Below are positions 1 to 8,560 of a stretch of DNA of 44,155 nt, one piece after another. The notes under the pieces were generated by a model. The model was given only the letters and a program-made list of their open reading frames with translations. It ran no database searches and was not told the origin of the DNA. Each line of letters starts with the position of its first letter. Position 1 is the first letter of the stretch. The DNA lies in NCBI RefSeq assembly GCF_016743215.1, contig NZ_VRZC01000009.1, positions 1 through 44,155 of the forward strand, given 5' to 3'. Origin of the DNA: Geminocystis sp. GBBB08 (GTDB taxonomy: Bacteria > Cyanobacteriota > Cyanobacteriia > Cyanobacteriales > Cyanobacteriaceae). The position numbers and the translations under genes were made by a program.

Positions 1-1
1 A

Positions 2-2374
2 GTTATAGGAGAAAGTGTAGTATTACAACAGTTAATATCTCAAGAATTTAATATCGATTTTTATTTAGGTACACCTATTTTTATTAACAATAATATTTAT
101 GGAGTATTACATCTATTTAATTTAAGTAATAGCAATAGTCACTATAATTTTACTTATCAAGATACTCTCATGGAATCTATTTGTCAAGCGATCGCCAGAA
201 TTATTGTAGCAGAAGAAACAGAATTAGAAAAACAACAAATAAATATTGCTTTAGAAGAAAGTCAAGAAAGACTTAAAAATATGCTTTTTTCATTAGAAGA
301 TGTAATTTGGTCAATTCATCCTCAAACCTTACAATTAACTTATATAAATCGTGCCGCCGAAATTATATTTAAAACTCCTTTATCTAATTTTTTTCAAAAA
401 AGAACCTATTGGTTAGAATTAGTACATCCTCAACAAAAACAACAAATCAAAGAAATTTATTCTAATTTATTTAACATATCATTATTAGGGGATAATCTTC
501 AGTCTCATGATATAGAATATCGTATTTTAGTTGGTGATGGAGAGGAAAAATATATTAGAGATCGAGCTCATATTGTTTATGATGAAAATAATAATATGAT
601 TAGTATTGATGGCATTATTACTGATATTACTAATAGAACTAAAATTCAAAAAGCATTAGAAAAAAGTGAAGAAGAATTAAGATTAATTTTTGAATTAGCA
701 CCTATTGGGATGATAATTACTAATTTAGAAGGGAAAATACTTCAAGTTAATAACTCTCTTTATGAATTATTACAATATCCTTTTTCTGATTTAATTAATC
801 AAGAAGAGACTTATATATGCCATCCTGATGATCGAGAAAAATGTGTTTTATTTAAACAAAAAATTATTACAGAATATTTAGATCAAGATAGTCAAGAAAG
901 ACGTTTTCTAGCCCATAATGGTTCAGTAGTTTATACTATTGTTAACATTACAGCTTTAAGAAATAATCAGGGAGAAATTATCCAATTTATTGAACAAATT
1001 ATCGATATTTCTGAGTTAAAAGTAATGGAAGAGCAAATATTTTATGATGCTTTTCATGATAAATTAACAGGATTACCTAATCGTTTTCTCTTAATGGATA
1101 GGCTAACACAATTCTTAAATAGAGTTAATAATAATCGTCAAAATTTTTGTGGTATTTTATTAATTGATATTGATGAATTTAAAAAAATTAACGATAGTTT
1201 AGGTCATAAAATAGGAGATGAATTATTAACTTTAATTGCCGATAAAATAGTAAATTGTGTAAAAGAAAATGATACTGTTGCCCGGATTAGTGGTGATGAA
1301 TTTGTGGTATTTTTACCAGATATAAAATCAGAACAAGAAAGTTATGATATTGCTACAAAAATCATTAATAGTTGTAAAATAAATATTGTTTTACATGGAC
1401 AAAATGTTTTTTCATCGGTAAGTATTGGTATAACATTAAGTTCATTTGGTTATCGTAAAGGGGAAGAAATGATTAGAGATGCGGATTTAGCTATGTATCA
1501 AGCTAAAGAAAACGGGCGTAATTGTTATCGAGTTTTTAACCCGACTATGCACACAGATTTAGTCAAAAGATTAAGTTTAGAATCTGCATTAAGAAAAGCC
1601 TTAGAGAATGAAGAATTAGAACTTTATTATCAACCAATTATCAATTTAAAAACAGGAATAATTGCTGGATTTGAAGCCTTAATTCGTTGGATAAGCCCTA
1701 TTCATGGATTTATTTCTCCAGTAGAATTTATTCCTATGGCTGAGGATCCAGGGTTAATTCTTTCTATGGGAAAATGGATTTTACACACAGCAGCAAAACA
1801 AATAAAACAATGGGAAGATTTCTATGGTGAGTTAAAATTATTTACAGCAGTTAACGTCTCTAGTAAACAATTATTAAACCCTAATTTTTTGACAGAATTA
1901 GATGAAATTATAACTATAACTAAAGTTAATCCTCATTTTTTAAAAATTGAAATTACAGAAACAATTTTAATGAATAATTATGATCATGCTAAAGAAATTT
2001 TAGACAAAATTCAAGCTCGTAATTTAAAAATTTCCCTTGATGATTTTGGCACTGGATATTCTTCTCTTAGTTATCTTCACCGTCTGCCTTTTAATACTCT
2101 CAAAATTGATAGAGCTTTTATTCAACCTTTAATTCATCTTAATCAAAAACATCCCATTGTAGAAGCGATTATTACTTTAGCACATAATCTCTCTTTAGAC
2201 GTAGTAGCTGAAGGTATTGAAACTGATATTCAAGAGCAAATATTAAAAAAAATTAACTGTAATTATGGACAAGGATATTTATATTCTAAACCTATCAAAG
2301 CGGAAGATGCGACTAAATTTATTGACAATGAATTAAAAAAGCTAAAGGTATATCAATCAAGTATAGTAGAATAG
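2..2374 (+). CDS. GAF-PAS-PAS-GGDEF-EAL c-di-GMP signalling protein (5' truncated by window)
   Basis: The frame is open from the first base, so the gene starts upstream; the ATG at 170 is internal. The first ~55 codons read as the end of a GAF domain (YLGTPIFINN, then YGVLHLFN). Two PAS domains follow, at about 270-660 and 680-1020. The GGDEF domain (about 1050-1540) has SGDEF at 1289 in place of GGDEF, and KEND where the RxxD inhibitory site would be. The EAL domain (about 1600-2340) keeps EALIRW at 1673, an ExT motif (EITET), DDFGTGYSS and VAEGIE. The phosphodiesterase half therefore looks catalytic, while the cyclase half may be weak or regulatory. Cytosolic sensor; no membrane segment is visible in this part. 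Domain calls are firm; the ligand sensed is unknown. Confidence 0.93.
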   Translation, partial: VIGESVVLQQLISQEFNIDFYLGTPIFINNNIYGVLHLFNLSNSNSHYNFTYQDTLMESICQAIARIIVAEETELEKQQINIALEESQERLKNMLFSLEDVIWSIHPQTLQLTYINRAAEIIFKTPLSNFFQKRTYWLELVHPQQKQQIKEIYSNLFNISLLGDNLQSHDIEYRILVGDGEEKYIRDRAHIVYDENNNMISIDGIITDITNRTKIQKALEKSEEELRLIFELAPIGMIITNLEGKILQVNNSLYELLQYPFSDLINQEETYICHPDDREKCVLFKQKIITEYLDQDSQERRFLAHNGSVVYTIVNITALRNNQGEIIQFIEQIIDISELKVMEEQIFYDAFHDKLTGLPNRFLLMDRLTQFLNRVNNNRQNFCGILLIDIDEFKKINDSLGHKIGDELLTLIADKIVNCVKENDTVARISGDEFVVFLPDIKSEQESYDIATKIINSCKINIVLHGQNVFSSVSIGITLSSFGYRKGEEMIRDADLAMYQAKENGRNCYRVFNPTMHTDLVKRLSLESALRKALENEELELYYQPIINLKTGIIAGFEALIRWISPIHGFISPVEFIPMAEDPGLILSMGKWILHTAAKQIKQWEDFYGELKLFTAVNVSSKQLLNPNFLTELDEIITITKVNPHFLKIEITETILMNNYDHAKEILDKIQARNLKISLDDFGTGYSSLSYLHRLPFNTLKIDRAFIQPLIHLNQKHPIVEAIITLAHNLSLDVVAEGIETDIQEQILKKINCNYGQGYLYSKPIKAEDATKFIDNELKKLKVYQSSIVE

Positions 2375-2427
2375 TTTAAGATAAATTTATGGATTGAAAA
2401 TTACCTGATATTTTTCGATAAAAAGTA

Positions 2428-3696
2428 ATGATAAACCAAAATAATTATTGGCTCAAAAATGCTCATATTCCTACTTGTTTAATCACAGATAATCGATTTA
2501 TTCCAGATACAAAAGAAAATTTATGTTTAGCTGATTTACAAATTCAAGAAGGAAAAATTAGTCAAATTATTTCAGCTTCTCATGATACCATTGGCATTGA
2601 TTTACAAAAAAGAATTATTTTGCCTTGTTTTGTTGATATACATACTCATCTTGATAAAGGACATATTTTTGAGCGATCGCCAAACTTACAAGGTGATTTC
2701 AAAACTGCCTTAGAAACTGTGAAGAAAGATGCTATTTTCTGGGATGAAGAAGACTTATATAAGCGTATGGAATTTGCTTTGAAATGTAGTTACGCCTATG
2801 GTACGATCGCTATTAGAACACATTTAGATTGTCATGAAAATCAAGCCGATATTAGTCTAAAAGTTTGGCAAAAATTACAAAAAGCATGGCAAAATAAAAT
2901 TACTTTACAAGCCGTTTCTTTAGTTAGTTTAGATTATTTTTTAACAGAAAATGGTGTGAAATTAGCAGATAAAATTGCAGAAATTGGCGGAATTTTAGGA
3001 GGTGTTGCTTATACTAATCCAGACTTAGAAAATCAGTTAGAAAAAGTTTTTCAACTAGCCAAAGAAAGAAACTTAGATTTAGACTTTCATTGTGACGAAA
3101 ACGGAGAAATTGACTCAATTTGTTTGCAAAAAATTGCTGAAACAGCATTGAAAATGAATTTTACTAATAATATATTGTGCGGACATTGTTGTAGTTTATC
3201 TATACAACCCAAAGAAATAGTAGTAAAAATAATTAACTTAGTCAAAGAAGCAAATATTAGTATTGTTAGTTTGCCGATGTGTAATTTATATTTGCAGGAT
3301 AGACAAGAAAATATTACTCCTTTTTGGCGGGGTGTAACGAGGGTAAAAGAATTTAAAAAAGCAGGAATAAAAGTTACTTTTGCTAGTGATAATTGTCGTG
3401 ATCCTTTTTTCGGTTTCGGAGATCATGATATGTTAGAAGTGTTTAACCAGTCAGTAAAGATTGTGCATTTAGACACTCCTTATAGTGACTGGATTACCTC
3501 TGTTACTAAAATTCCTGCTGATTTGATGAAATTACCAGATTTAGGGCAAATAAGGGTAAATTCTCCCGCTAATTTAGTAGTGTTTAAAGCTCGTTATTTT
3601 AGTGAATTGTTTTCTCGAAATCAAAGCGATCGTCTTATCATTAGAGATGGTAAGATAATAAAAAATCAGTTACCTAACTATCAAGAATTAGATTAA
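2428..3696 (+). CDS. Cytosine-deaminase-like metal-dependent amidohydrolase
   Basis: 422 aa, CodA-like amidohydrolase. Every metal or catalytic position of E. coli CodA has a counterpart: H72 and H74 (VDIHTHLDK), H221 and E224 (HCDE), H253 (GHC) and D321 (ASDN). The C-terminus (NSPANLVVF, then IIRDGKII) is the usual beta-sandwich closure. The family hydrolyses an amino group from cytosine or related ring compounds, releasing ammonia. The gene stands about 50 bp after the upstream c-di-GMP gene, and a decayed copy of its 3' end lies at 6783. Its position beside a guanidine operon suggests a nitrogen-salvage role, but the true substrate (cytosine, isoguanine, creatinine or another) cannot be read from sequence. 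Confidence 0.85.
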   Translation: MINQNNYWLKNAHIPTCLITDNRFIPDTKENLCLADLQIQEGKISQIISASHDTIGIDLQKRIILPCFVDIHTHLDKGHIFERSPNLQGDFKTALETVKKDAIFWDEEDLYKRMEFALKCSYAYGTIAIRTHLDCHENQADISLKVWQKLQKAWQNKITLQAVSLVSLDYFLTENGVKLADKIAEIGGILGGVAYTNPDLENQLEKVFQLAKERNLDLDFHCDENGEIDSICLQKIAETALKMNFTNNILCGHCCSLSIQPKEIVVKIINLVKEANISIVSLPMCNLYLQDRQENITPFWRGVTRVKEFKKAGIKVTFASDNCRDPFFGFGDHDMLEVFNQSVKIVHLDTPYSDWITSVTKIPADLMKLPDLGQIRVNSPANLVVFKARYFSELFSRNQSDRLIIRDGKIIKNQLPNYQELD

Positions 3697-3885
3697 AAAG
3701 AGGCTCATCTTACTGCAACCCCTAATTATTGACTCAGATCTTGCTTGCACTAGTACAATAATACCAATGAAACAAAACGGGAAAAATCAATTTTAGGAGT
3801 TTTAAAATCAATTCTGATTACTTTTCCCTCTTCCCTCTTCCCTTTTCCCTATCCTTATCGAGAATTGATGATAGAGATGCAAGAT

Positions 3886-4863
3886 CTAAGATTGAGGTAA
3901 ATTACCTAAAAAACTAAGGATAATTCCTATTAGCAATAAACTTCCTCCTAAATATTGAGCTATAGTAGGAATTTCTCCTAAAATCACATAAGCCATAAAA
4001 ATAGCAACTATCGGATTAAATAAACTAGCTAAGTTAATTTGCGTTGAGGTGGCATTCTTTAAAGCTGCTAACCAACAATATTGACCAAATACGACAATAA
4101 TTCCTGCATATATTAACATCCATTGCCAAAGAAAAGGAGATAATACATGATTAAAATGATCTAATCCATAAAGAAAATTAGCTAAGAGAAAAAAAATTAC
4201 AGTGCCTAGTATATTACGATAAATCATGAAAATTCCTAAAGGAATAGATCTCAATTGTAATTTACCCATAATGGAGGAAATCGAAGAGATAAGAGAGGCG
4301 ATCGCCACAAAAAATTCACCGATTCCGATTTGAAATCCGCCCATAGTAATCATCTGTCCAGAACTTGCCAATAAAGCAGTGGTAACCACACCCAAAAAGG
4401 ATACAATAGAGCCTGTCATTGTCCAAAAATTAACTGGTGAACTTAACAACCAAACACCCAAAATTAGGTTTAAGATAGGTTCTATACGTCCAATTAAAAC
4501 AATATTAGTTACGTTAGTGTTCTCAAGAGCTGTAAAAATTAGCCAAGGAGCGATCGCCCCTGATAAAATACCCGTAACGGTTAAACTAATCCAATCTTGA
4601 CGAGTTAAAACTTTAAGAGTAGTAAATTTCCAATCGTGATGAAAAATTAGGAACATTAATCCTAAAGCACAAAGATTACCCACAAATAAAACATTACAGG
4701 GTGAAATTGGATTTTGACCATCAATTAAGTGAGATTTACCAATGTCAATAAGTTTAGTGGTAACGGAGTTAGAAGCCCCAAAAATTAAAACTGCAATAAT
4801 AAGATATATTTTAGTAGGAACTCGACTTAAATTTTTTTGTACATTATCAATACTTTTCATCAT
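3886..4863 (-). CDS. EamA/DMT-family membrane transporter
   Basis: 325 aa with about ten hydrophobic segments arranged as two EamA repeats, typical of drug/metabolite transporters in the inner membrane. An early segment has IFGASNSVTTKLI. The second repeat has the family-like ending LASLFNPIVAIFMAYVILGE followed by a GGSLLLIGI segment. The start codon lies inside the end of the cupin gene (17-nt overlap), so the two are translated from one message. The substrate is unknown; the family exports amino acids, nucleobases and other small metabolites. It converges with the deaminase gene across 189 bp holding only a pyrimidine-rich tract (TTCCCTCTTCCC, near 3830-3850). Confidence 0.85.
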   Translation of the reverse strand: MMKSIDNVQKNLSRVPTKIYLIIAVLIFGASNSVTTKLIDIGKSHLIDGQNPISPCNVLFVGNLCALGLMFLIFHHDWKFTTLKVLTRQDWISLTVTGILSGAIAPWLIFTALENTNVTNIVLIGRIEPILNLILGVWLLSSPVNFWTMTGSIVSFLGVVTTALLASSGQMITMGGFQIGIGEFFVAIASLISSISSIMGKLQLRSIPLGIFMIYRNILGTVIFFLLANFLYGLDHFNHVLSPFLWQWMLIYAGIIVVFGQYCWLAALKNATSTQINLASLFNPIVAIFMAYVILGEIPTIAQYLGGSLLLIGIILSFLGNLPQS

Positions 4864-5224
4864 CTGTTAATAATGCTTTTTCATAGCCGATGTTTGGTGC
4901 AGAATAAATAGAGACAAACACAGCATCTTCGTTACTTTTATTCATCGCCCCATGAATCTGATTTTTTTGAGCTAAAGCAACTTCACCCGCATTTAAACTT
5001 TGACTTTGACCATCACCTAAATAATAGGTTAAAGTACCTTTAATCATAACCCAAGTATCTTGTCCGTCTGGGTGATAATGAGATTGAACAATTTGTCCGG
5101 GTTTAACTAACCATACGGCAATACTAGAGTTTTCAGTCTGAGTAATTTCCGTCACCGTAGCATTTTGATCATCAGAACAAGTATAAGCTTCTAAGGCAAA
5201 AATTCTTCTATTCATCATTATCAT
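4847..5224 (-). CDS. Small single-domain cupin protein
   Basis: 125 aa, one conserved cupin barrel. Motif 1 is visible as HYHPDGQDTWVMIKGTL, with two histidines and D/Q where the classical Glu would be. Motif 2 is NQIHGAMN with its histidine. A metal centre is therefore possible. No DNA-binding region is present, so it is an enzyme or sensor-type cupin rather than an AraC regulator. The start is ambiguous (ATG-ATA-ATG-ATG; three closely spaced ATGs and no clear Shine-Dalgarno). It forms a translationally coupled pair with the EamA transporter. The function is not recognised. Confidence 0.8.
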   Translation of the reverse strand: MIMMNRRIFALEAYTCSDDQNATVTEITQTENSSIAVWLVKPGQIVQSHYHPDGQDTWVMIKGTLTYYLGDGQSQSLNAGEVALAQKNQIHGAMNKSNEDAVFVSIYSAPNIGYEKALLTDDEKY

Positions 5225-5246
5225 TAGAGTTTGATTAAATAAGTAC

Positions 5247-5387
5247 TTAAGTTTGATCCTTTAATCTTACCATTGCCGAACCGATGGGGATTTCGTCTCC
5301 TATTTCTTGTAATTTAGCACTTACACGATAAAGGACACGACCGCCCATTCTCGACATATCAACTCCTGAAAGCCTAATGGTAACCAT
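5247..5387 (-). CDS. Possible 46-aa small protein
   Basis: An open frame of 46 codons begins 7 nt after the stop of the upstream secreted-protein gene, and the next gene on this strand (cupin) starts 22 nt further on. The product begins MVTIRLSGVDMSRMGGRV and ends MVRLKDQT. It has a mixed hydrophobic/charged composition that looks protein-like rather than random, and there is no signal peptide. It could be a real small gene in the operon or a surviving piece of a longer gene. I do not recognise the family. There is no good ribosome-binding site (upstream is AAGTAATTAATTG). Confidence 0.35.
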   Translation of the reverse strand: MVTIRLSGVDMSRMGGRVLYRVSAKLQEIGDEIPIGSAMVRLKDQT

Positions 5388-5394
5388 CAATTAA

Positions 5395-5772
5395 TTACTT
5401 GACTTCATTGGGGGGAAACATGGTTACTTTACCTTTTTTTACGGCTACAACCACATCATAGGTAGCACAGTAAGAAAAGGTGACATCATTGGCTTTGTTG
5501 TAAAGATTCACCACCATACCAGCACCTCCGGGCTGTACCCCTAAAGGTAATAAATCACCAAAGAAAAAGCGACGTAATTGATCACCTCCACCAATTTGTC
5601 CTTTATTTTTGGTCACTAGCTCAATTTTTTGCTTTGCTGTTAGTTCTGGAGCTGAGATCGCCTTATTCTCAAATTGGGGAATAAAACTATCAAGAGCGAC
5701 ATTTCCCACCGTGATAACCGTAGCAACGGCTAAAGGAGTCAGAAAAGGGCTAAAAAATTTTGACTTTAACAT
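5395..5772 (-). CDS. Small secreted or periplasmic protein of unknown function
   Basis: 125 aa. The N-terminus has positive residues (MLKSK) followed by a hydrophobic run to about residue 28, consistent with a Sec signal peptide or membrane anchor. The mature part has a Lys-rich helix (about 42-58), a GGGDQLRRFFFGDLLPLG stretch and a short C-terminal strand pair ending MFPPNEVK. It has one cysteine and no enzyme motif that I recognise. It is transcribed divergently from the LysR gene with 115 bp between starts, the usual arrangement for a LysR target, so it and the genes after it may be regulated by that LysR (inference). Confidence 0.6.
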   Translation of the reverse strand: MLKSKFFSPFLTPLAVATVITVGNVALDSFIPQFENKAISAPELTAKQKIELVTKNKGQIGGGDQLRRFFFGDLLPLGVQPGGAGMVVNLYNKANDVTFSYCATYDVVVAVKKGKVTMFPPNEVK

Positions 5773-5848
5773 TTTTTTTGGGAAATCAATGAAATTAATA
5801 ACGGTATGGTAATTTATTTAATTTTTTTTGAGAAGTGGGCAAATTAGA

Positions 5849-5859
5849 ATATCAGATAT
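5849..5859. promoter_or_regulatory. Perfect 11-bp palindrome in the LysR divergent promoter
   Basis: ATATCAGATAT lies 29 bp before the LysR start, between the divergent genes. It has the dyad symmetry expected of an operator but is shorter than the usual T-N11-A LysR box, so it is only a candidate. Confidence 0.2.
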
Positions 5860-5887
5860 GCCATTTTGGAAGAGGTAAAACTTTTGT

Positions 5888-6781
5888 ATGGATCGACTTG
5901 CTTGTATGCAGAGTTTTGTTAGAGCGGTTGAATTAAATAGTTTTTCTGCTGTAGCACGAGAACAACAGACGACGCAACCAACTATTAGTAAACAAATTGT
6001 TGCCCTAGAAAAATATTTAGGAGTACAATTACTGATTCGTTCTACTACGAATTTATGTTTAACGGAAGAGGGCAAAATATATTATCAATACTGTCAGCAA
6101 ATTTTGGAAACTGTTACCGAAGCTGAAGCGAATTTAAGAGGAAAAGAGGAAGCCAAAGGTACTTTACGAATAGGTTGTTCTGTTCTTTTTGGACAAATGC
6201 AGATTGTACCCAGATTAAATACTTTTATCAAATATTATCCTGATCTCAAAATCAATTTGGTGATGGCAGATCATTTTGTGAATATGGTGGAACAAGGTTT
6301 AGATGTTTTAATCCGTATTGGCGATCGCCAAGATAATTCTCTGATTAGTCATCATATTGGCACTACTCATCGTATAACGATAGCAACAAAAGACTATTTT
6401 GATCAAGCAGGTGAACCACAAACTCCTGAAGATTTAGTTAATCATCACTGTATTGTTTATAGTAATCTAGCAACAGGAAATGAGTGGCATTTTCAAGGAA
6501 AAGACGGATTAATTAAAGTACAAGTTGCAGGATATTTTCAAACTGATAGTTCTATCGCTATTCGATCAGCAATTTTATCAGGTTTAGGTATTGCCGTTGC
6601 ACCGGTATGGATGTTTGGTGATAAAATTTATGAAAATGATCTTCAAATTGTGTTACAAGATTATCCTCCTACATCATTTCCTATTAATGCCGTTTATCGT
6701 CGTAGTCGTTTTTATCCTGCTAAAATCAATTGTTTTATTAATTTTTTAAAGTCAGAATTTAAACTTGATCCTTGGGTTTAA
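5888..6781 (+). CDS. LysR-family transcriptional regulator
   Basis: 297 aa, normal length for the family. The N-terminal winged helix-turn-helix is clear: FVRAVELNSFSAVAREQ, then TQPTISKQIVALEKYLGVQL. The co-inducer-binding domain follows from about residue 90 (GTLRIGCSVLFGQMQIVPRL). The arrangement resembles the CrgA/AaeR-like subgroup. The ATG at 5888 is the only good start, with GAGG about 14 nt upstream. It probably controls the divergent 5772-3886 operon and possibly the deaminase. The ligand is unknown. The stop is followed after one base by the deaminase remnant. Confidence 0.9.
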   Translation: MDRLACMQSFVRAVELNSFSAVAREQQTTQPTISKQIVALEKYLGVQLLIRSTTNLCLTEEGKIYYQYCQQILETVTEAEANLRGKEEAKGTLRIGCSVLFGQMQIVPRLNTFIKYYPDLKINLVMADHFVNMVEQGLDVLIRIGDRQDNSLISHHIGTTHRITIATKDYFDQAGEPQTPEDLVNHHCIVYSNLATGNEWHFQGKDGLIKVQVAGYFQTDSSIAIRSAILSGLGIAVAPVWMFGDKIYENDLQIVLQDYPPTSFPINAVYRRSRFYPAKINCFINFLKSEFKLDPWV

Positions 6782-6782
6782 G

Positions 6783-6983
6783 AAAGTTTTTCAACTAGCC
6801 AAAGAAAGAAACTTAGATTTAGACTTTGATTGTGACGAAAATAGTAGTAAAAATAATTAACTTAATATTGTTTTTAAAGCTCGTTATTTTAATGAATTGT
6901 TTTCTTGAAATCAAAGCGATCGTCTTGTAATTAGAGAAGGTAAAATAATAAAAAATGAGTTACCCAACTATCAAGAATTAGAT
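6783..6983 (+). pseudogene. Decayed, internally deleted copy of the deaminase 3' end
   Basis: Three blocks match the gene at 2428-3696 in order, with the intervening sequence deleted: 6783-6840 matches about 3051-3101, 6841-6864 matches about 3217-3240, and 6872-6981 matches about 3587-3692. Identity within blocks is very high. The active-site CAT of HCDE has become GAT (His to Asp), and a CGA (Arg) codon in the last block has become a TGA stop. No open frame remains. It is a relic of a second deaminase gene, probably from a tandem duplication. Confidence 0.85.
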
Positions 6984-7029
6984 AAATATTATTGAGTTTA
7001 TAATTTAGAAAGATGTAGAATTATATCTA

Positions 7030-7416
7030 TTACCATAAAATTCTGATATTATAAAAATTAAAAGTGCTATCATTAGTTAAGATTGTCATAGTTTCCTGTT
7101 GAGTTTGAGCGATTAACATTCGATCAAAAGGATCTTTATGATGTAAAGGTAAAGCAGAAGCTAACAGTGCATGACTAGGAGTAATGGATAAAGCTAAGAT
7201 TCCATCTATTTGCATTTGTTGAGGAATCAGAATTTCTGGAGGTTGGGGTAAATTTAATTTACTGCCCTTGAATTTAATTCCGATTTCCCAAATACTTGCT
7301 ACAGATAACCATAGTTCATTTTTATCATTAGTAATGGCTTCTATTGCCGTCTCGCTCAATTTTTCAGGCTCAACTAACCACCATAACCAACAGTGAGTAT
7401 CTAGCAATAATTTCAA
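7030..7416 (-). CDS. PIN-domain ribonuclease toxin (VapC-like)
   Basis: 128 aa PIN domain. The acidic active-site residues are all visible: D6 (LLLDTH), E44 (SIWEIGIK), D98 (HKDPFDRML) and D116 (LTNDSTF). The family cleaves RNA, often tRNA, when released from its antitoxin. Its start overlaps the antitoxin stop by 4 bp (ATGA type), the classic toxin-antitoxin arrangement. It appears intact. It sits just downstream of the guanidine ABC transporter genes on the same strand but after a 90-bp gap, so it probably has its own promoter. Confidence 0.9.
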   Translation of the reverse strand: MKLLLDTHCWLWWLVEPEKLSETAIEAITNDKNELWLSVASIWEIGIKFKGSKLNLPQPPEILIPQQMQIDGILALSITPSHALLASALPLHHKDPFDRMLIAQTQQETMTILTNDSTFNFYNIRILW

Positions 7417-7655
7417 CTTTCTTCCTCTTCAAACAAATTAATTAATTCTTCATCAGTATGAAAAAAATCCTCTGATACGGTAAATTTTCCTCGTAAACGT
7501 CCAGCAATACGTTTGGGAAGGAGAGATTCGGTATAGGGAGTTAAATAGGCTACGGGTTTTCCCCGATTGGCAATGATAATTTTTTCTCCTTTTTCTACCC
7601 TTGATAGTAATTGAGAAAGTTGTGTTTTTGCTTGGTGGATATTGACAATATTCAT
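7413..7655 (-). CDS. Phd/YefM-family antitoxin
   Basis: 80 aa. The N-terminal DNA-binding fold is typical of Phd antitoxins: NIHQAKTQLSQLLSRVEKGE, then IIANRGKPVAYL. The acidic C-terminal tail (TDEELINLFEEEES) is the usual toxin-neutralising segment. It precedes and overlaps the PIN toxin by 4 bp. The family usually autoregulates its own operon by binding the promoter; no operator was identified here. ATG at 7653-7655. Confidence 0.88.
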   Translation of the reverse strand: MNIVNIHQAKTQLSQLLSRVEKGEKIIIANRGKPVAYLTPYTESLLPKRIAGRLRGKFTVSEDFFHTDEELINLFEEEES

Positions 7656-7745
7656 CTTTAAACTAAGTTCAATAAACTAAACTAATTATAACTTAGATTT
7701 ATTGATTGATACTCAGATAACCGAGAAATAGTTATTGTAATCAAA

Positions 7746-8522
7746 TCAAGCCACCATAGTTAAGGCTTCTTTACCATGTAAACGCATTAATTCCATTAAC
7801 TCATCACGATAGTCATGGAATTGGCTATGACGCTTGACATGAGCAGTTCTTTCAGGTAAATTAATTGTCATTTCTTTTCTTACAGTACCCGGACGAGCAC
7901 CTAAAGCATAGATACGATTAGATAAAAATACCGCTTCTTCCACATCGTGGGTAATCATGAAGATAGTTAAATTGGTGCGTTGCCACAAATCTAACATAAA
8001 TTCGTGCATAGATTCTTTAGTATGAATATCCAATGCCCCAAAAGGTTCATCCATTAGTAATACTTTAGGTTCTGATGTTAATGCACGAGCGATCGCCACT
8101 CGTTGTTTCATACCTCCTGATAATTCTTTAGGTAAGGATTTAGCAAAATTAGTTAAACCGACTACACTTAAATAATAACTAGCTTTTTCTTTACGTTCTT
8201 TTTTTGATATTCCTTGTAATTTCAAACCAAATTCTGTGTTTTCTTGTACATTTAACCAAGGATAAAGAGTATAATGTTGAAACACCATACCTCGATCAGG
8301 TCCTGGTGCTGTAATGGTTTTTCCATCAATTCTTACCTCTCCAAAACAAGGTTTATCTAATCCAGCTATTTGACGTAATAAGGTAGATTTACCTGAACCT
8401 GAAGCTCCTACTGCACAAATAAATTCTTCTTGTACGATAGTCATATTAATATCTTTTAAAACAGCTAATTTGCCATTTTTTGTCTCAAAATTTTTATGTA
8501 AATTACTAACTTGTAAAAACAT
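7746..8522 (-). CDS. ABC transporter ATP-binding subunit of the guanidine operon
   Basis: 258 aa ATPase of the nitrate/sulfonate/taurine (NrtD/SsuB/TauB) class. It has Walker A (GASGSGKST), a Q-loop (MVFQHYTLYPW), the signature LSGGMKQR, Walker B (VLLMDEPFGALD) and the switch His (ITHDVEEA). I chose the ATG at 8522 because GGAG lies about 9 nt upstream; an in-frame TTG at 8537 overlaps that ribosome-binding site. It is the last gene of the riboswitch-led operon and energises the permease encoded just upstream. Synechocystis has the same order of an ABC transporter beside its guanidine hydrolase; guanidine as the substrate is inferred from this context. Confidence 0.93.
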   Translation of the reverse strand: MFLQVSNLHKNFETKNGKLAVLKDINMTIVQEEFICAVGASGSGKSTLLRQIAGLDKPCFGEVRIDGKTITAPGPDRGMVFQHYTLYPWLNVQENTEFGLKLQGISKKERKEKASYYLSVVGLTNFAKSLPKELSGGMKQRVAIARALTSEPKVLLMDEPFGALDIHTKESMHEFMLDLWQRTNLTIFMITHDVEEAVFLSNRIYALGARPGTVRKEMTINLPERTAHVKRHSQFHDYRDELMELMRLHGKEALTMVA

Positions 8523-8560
8523 GATTTTTTTCTCCAAGATTAAACTAAATTAAATGAAAA

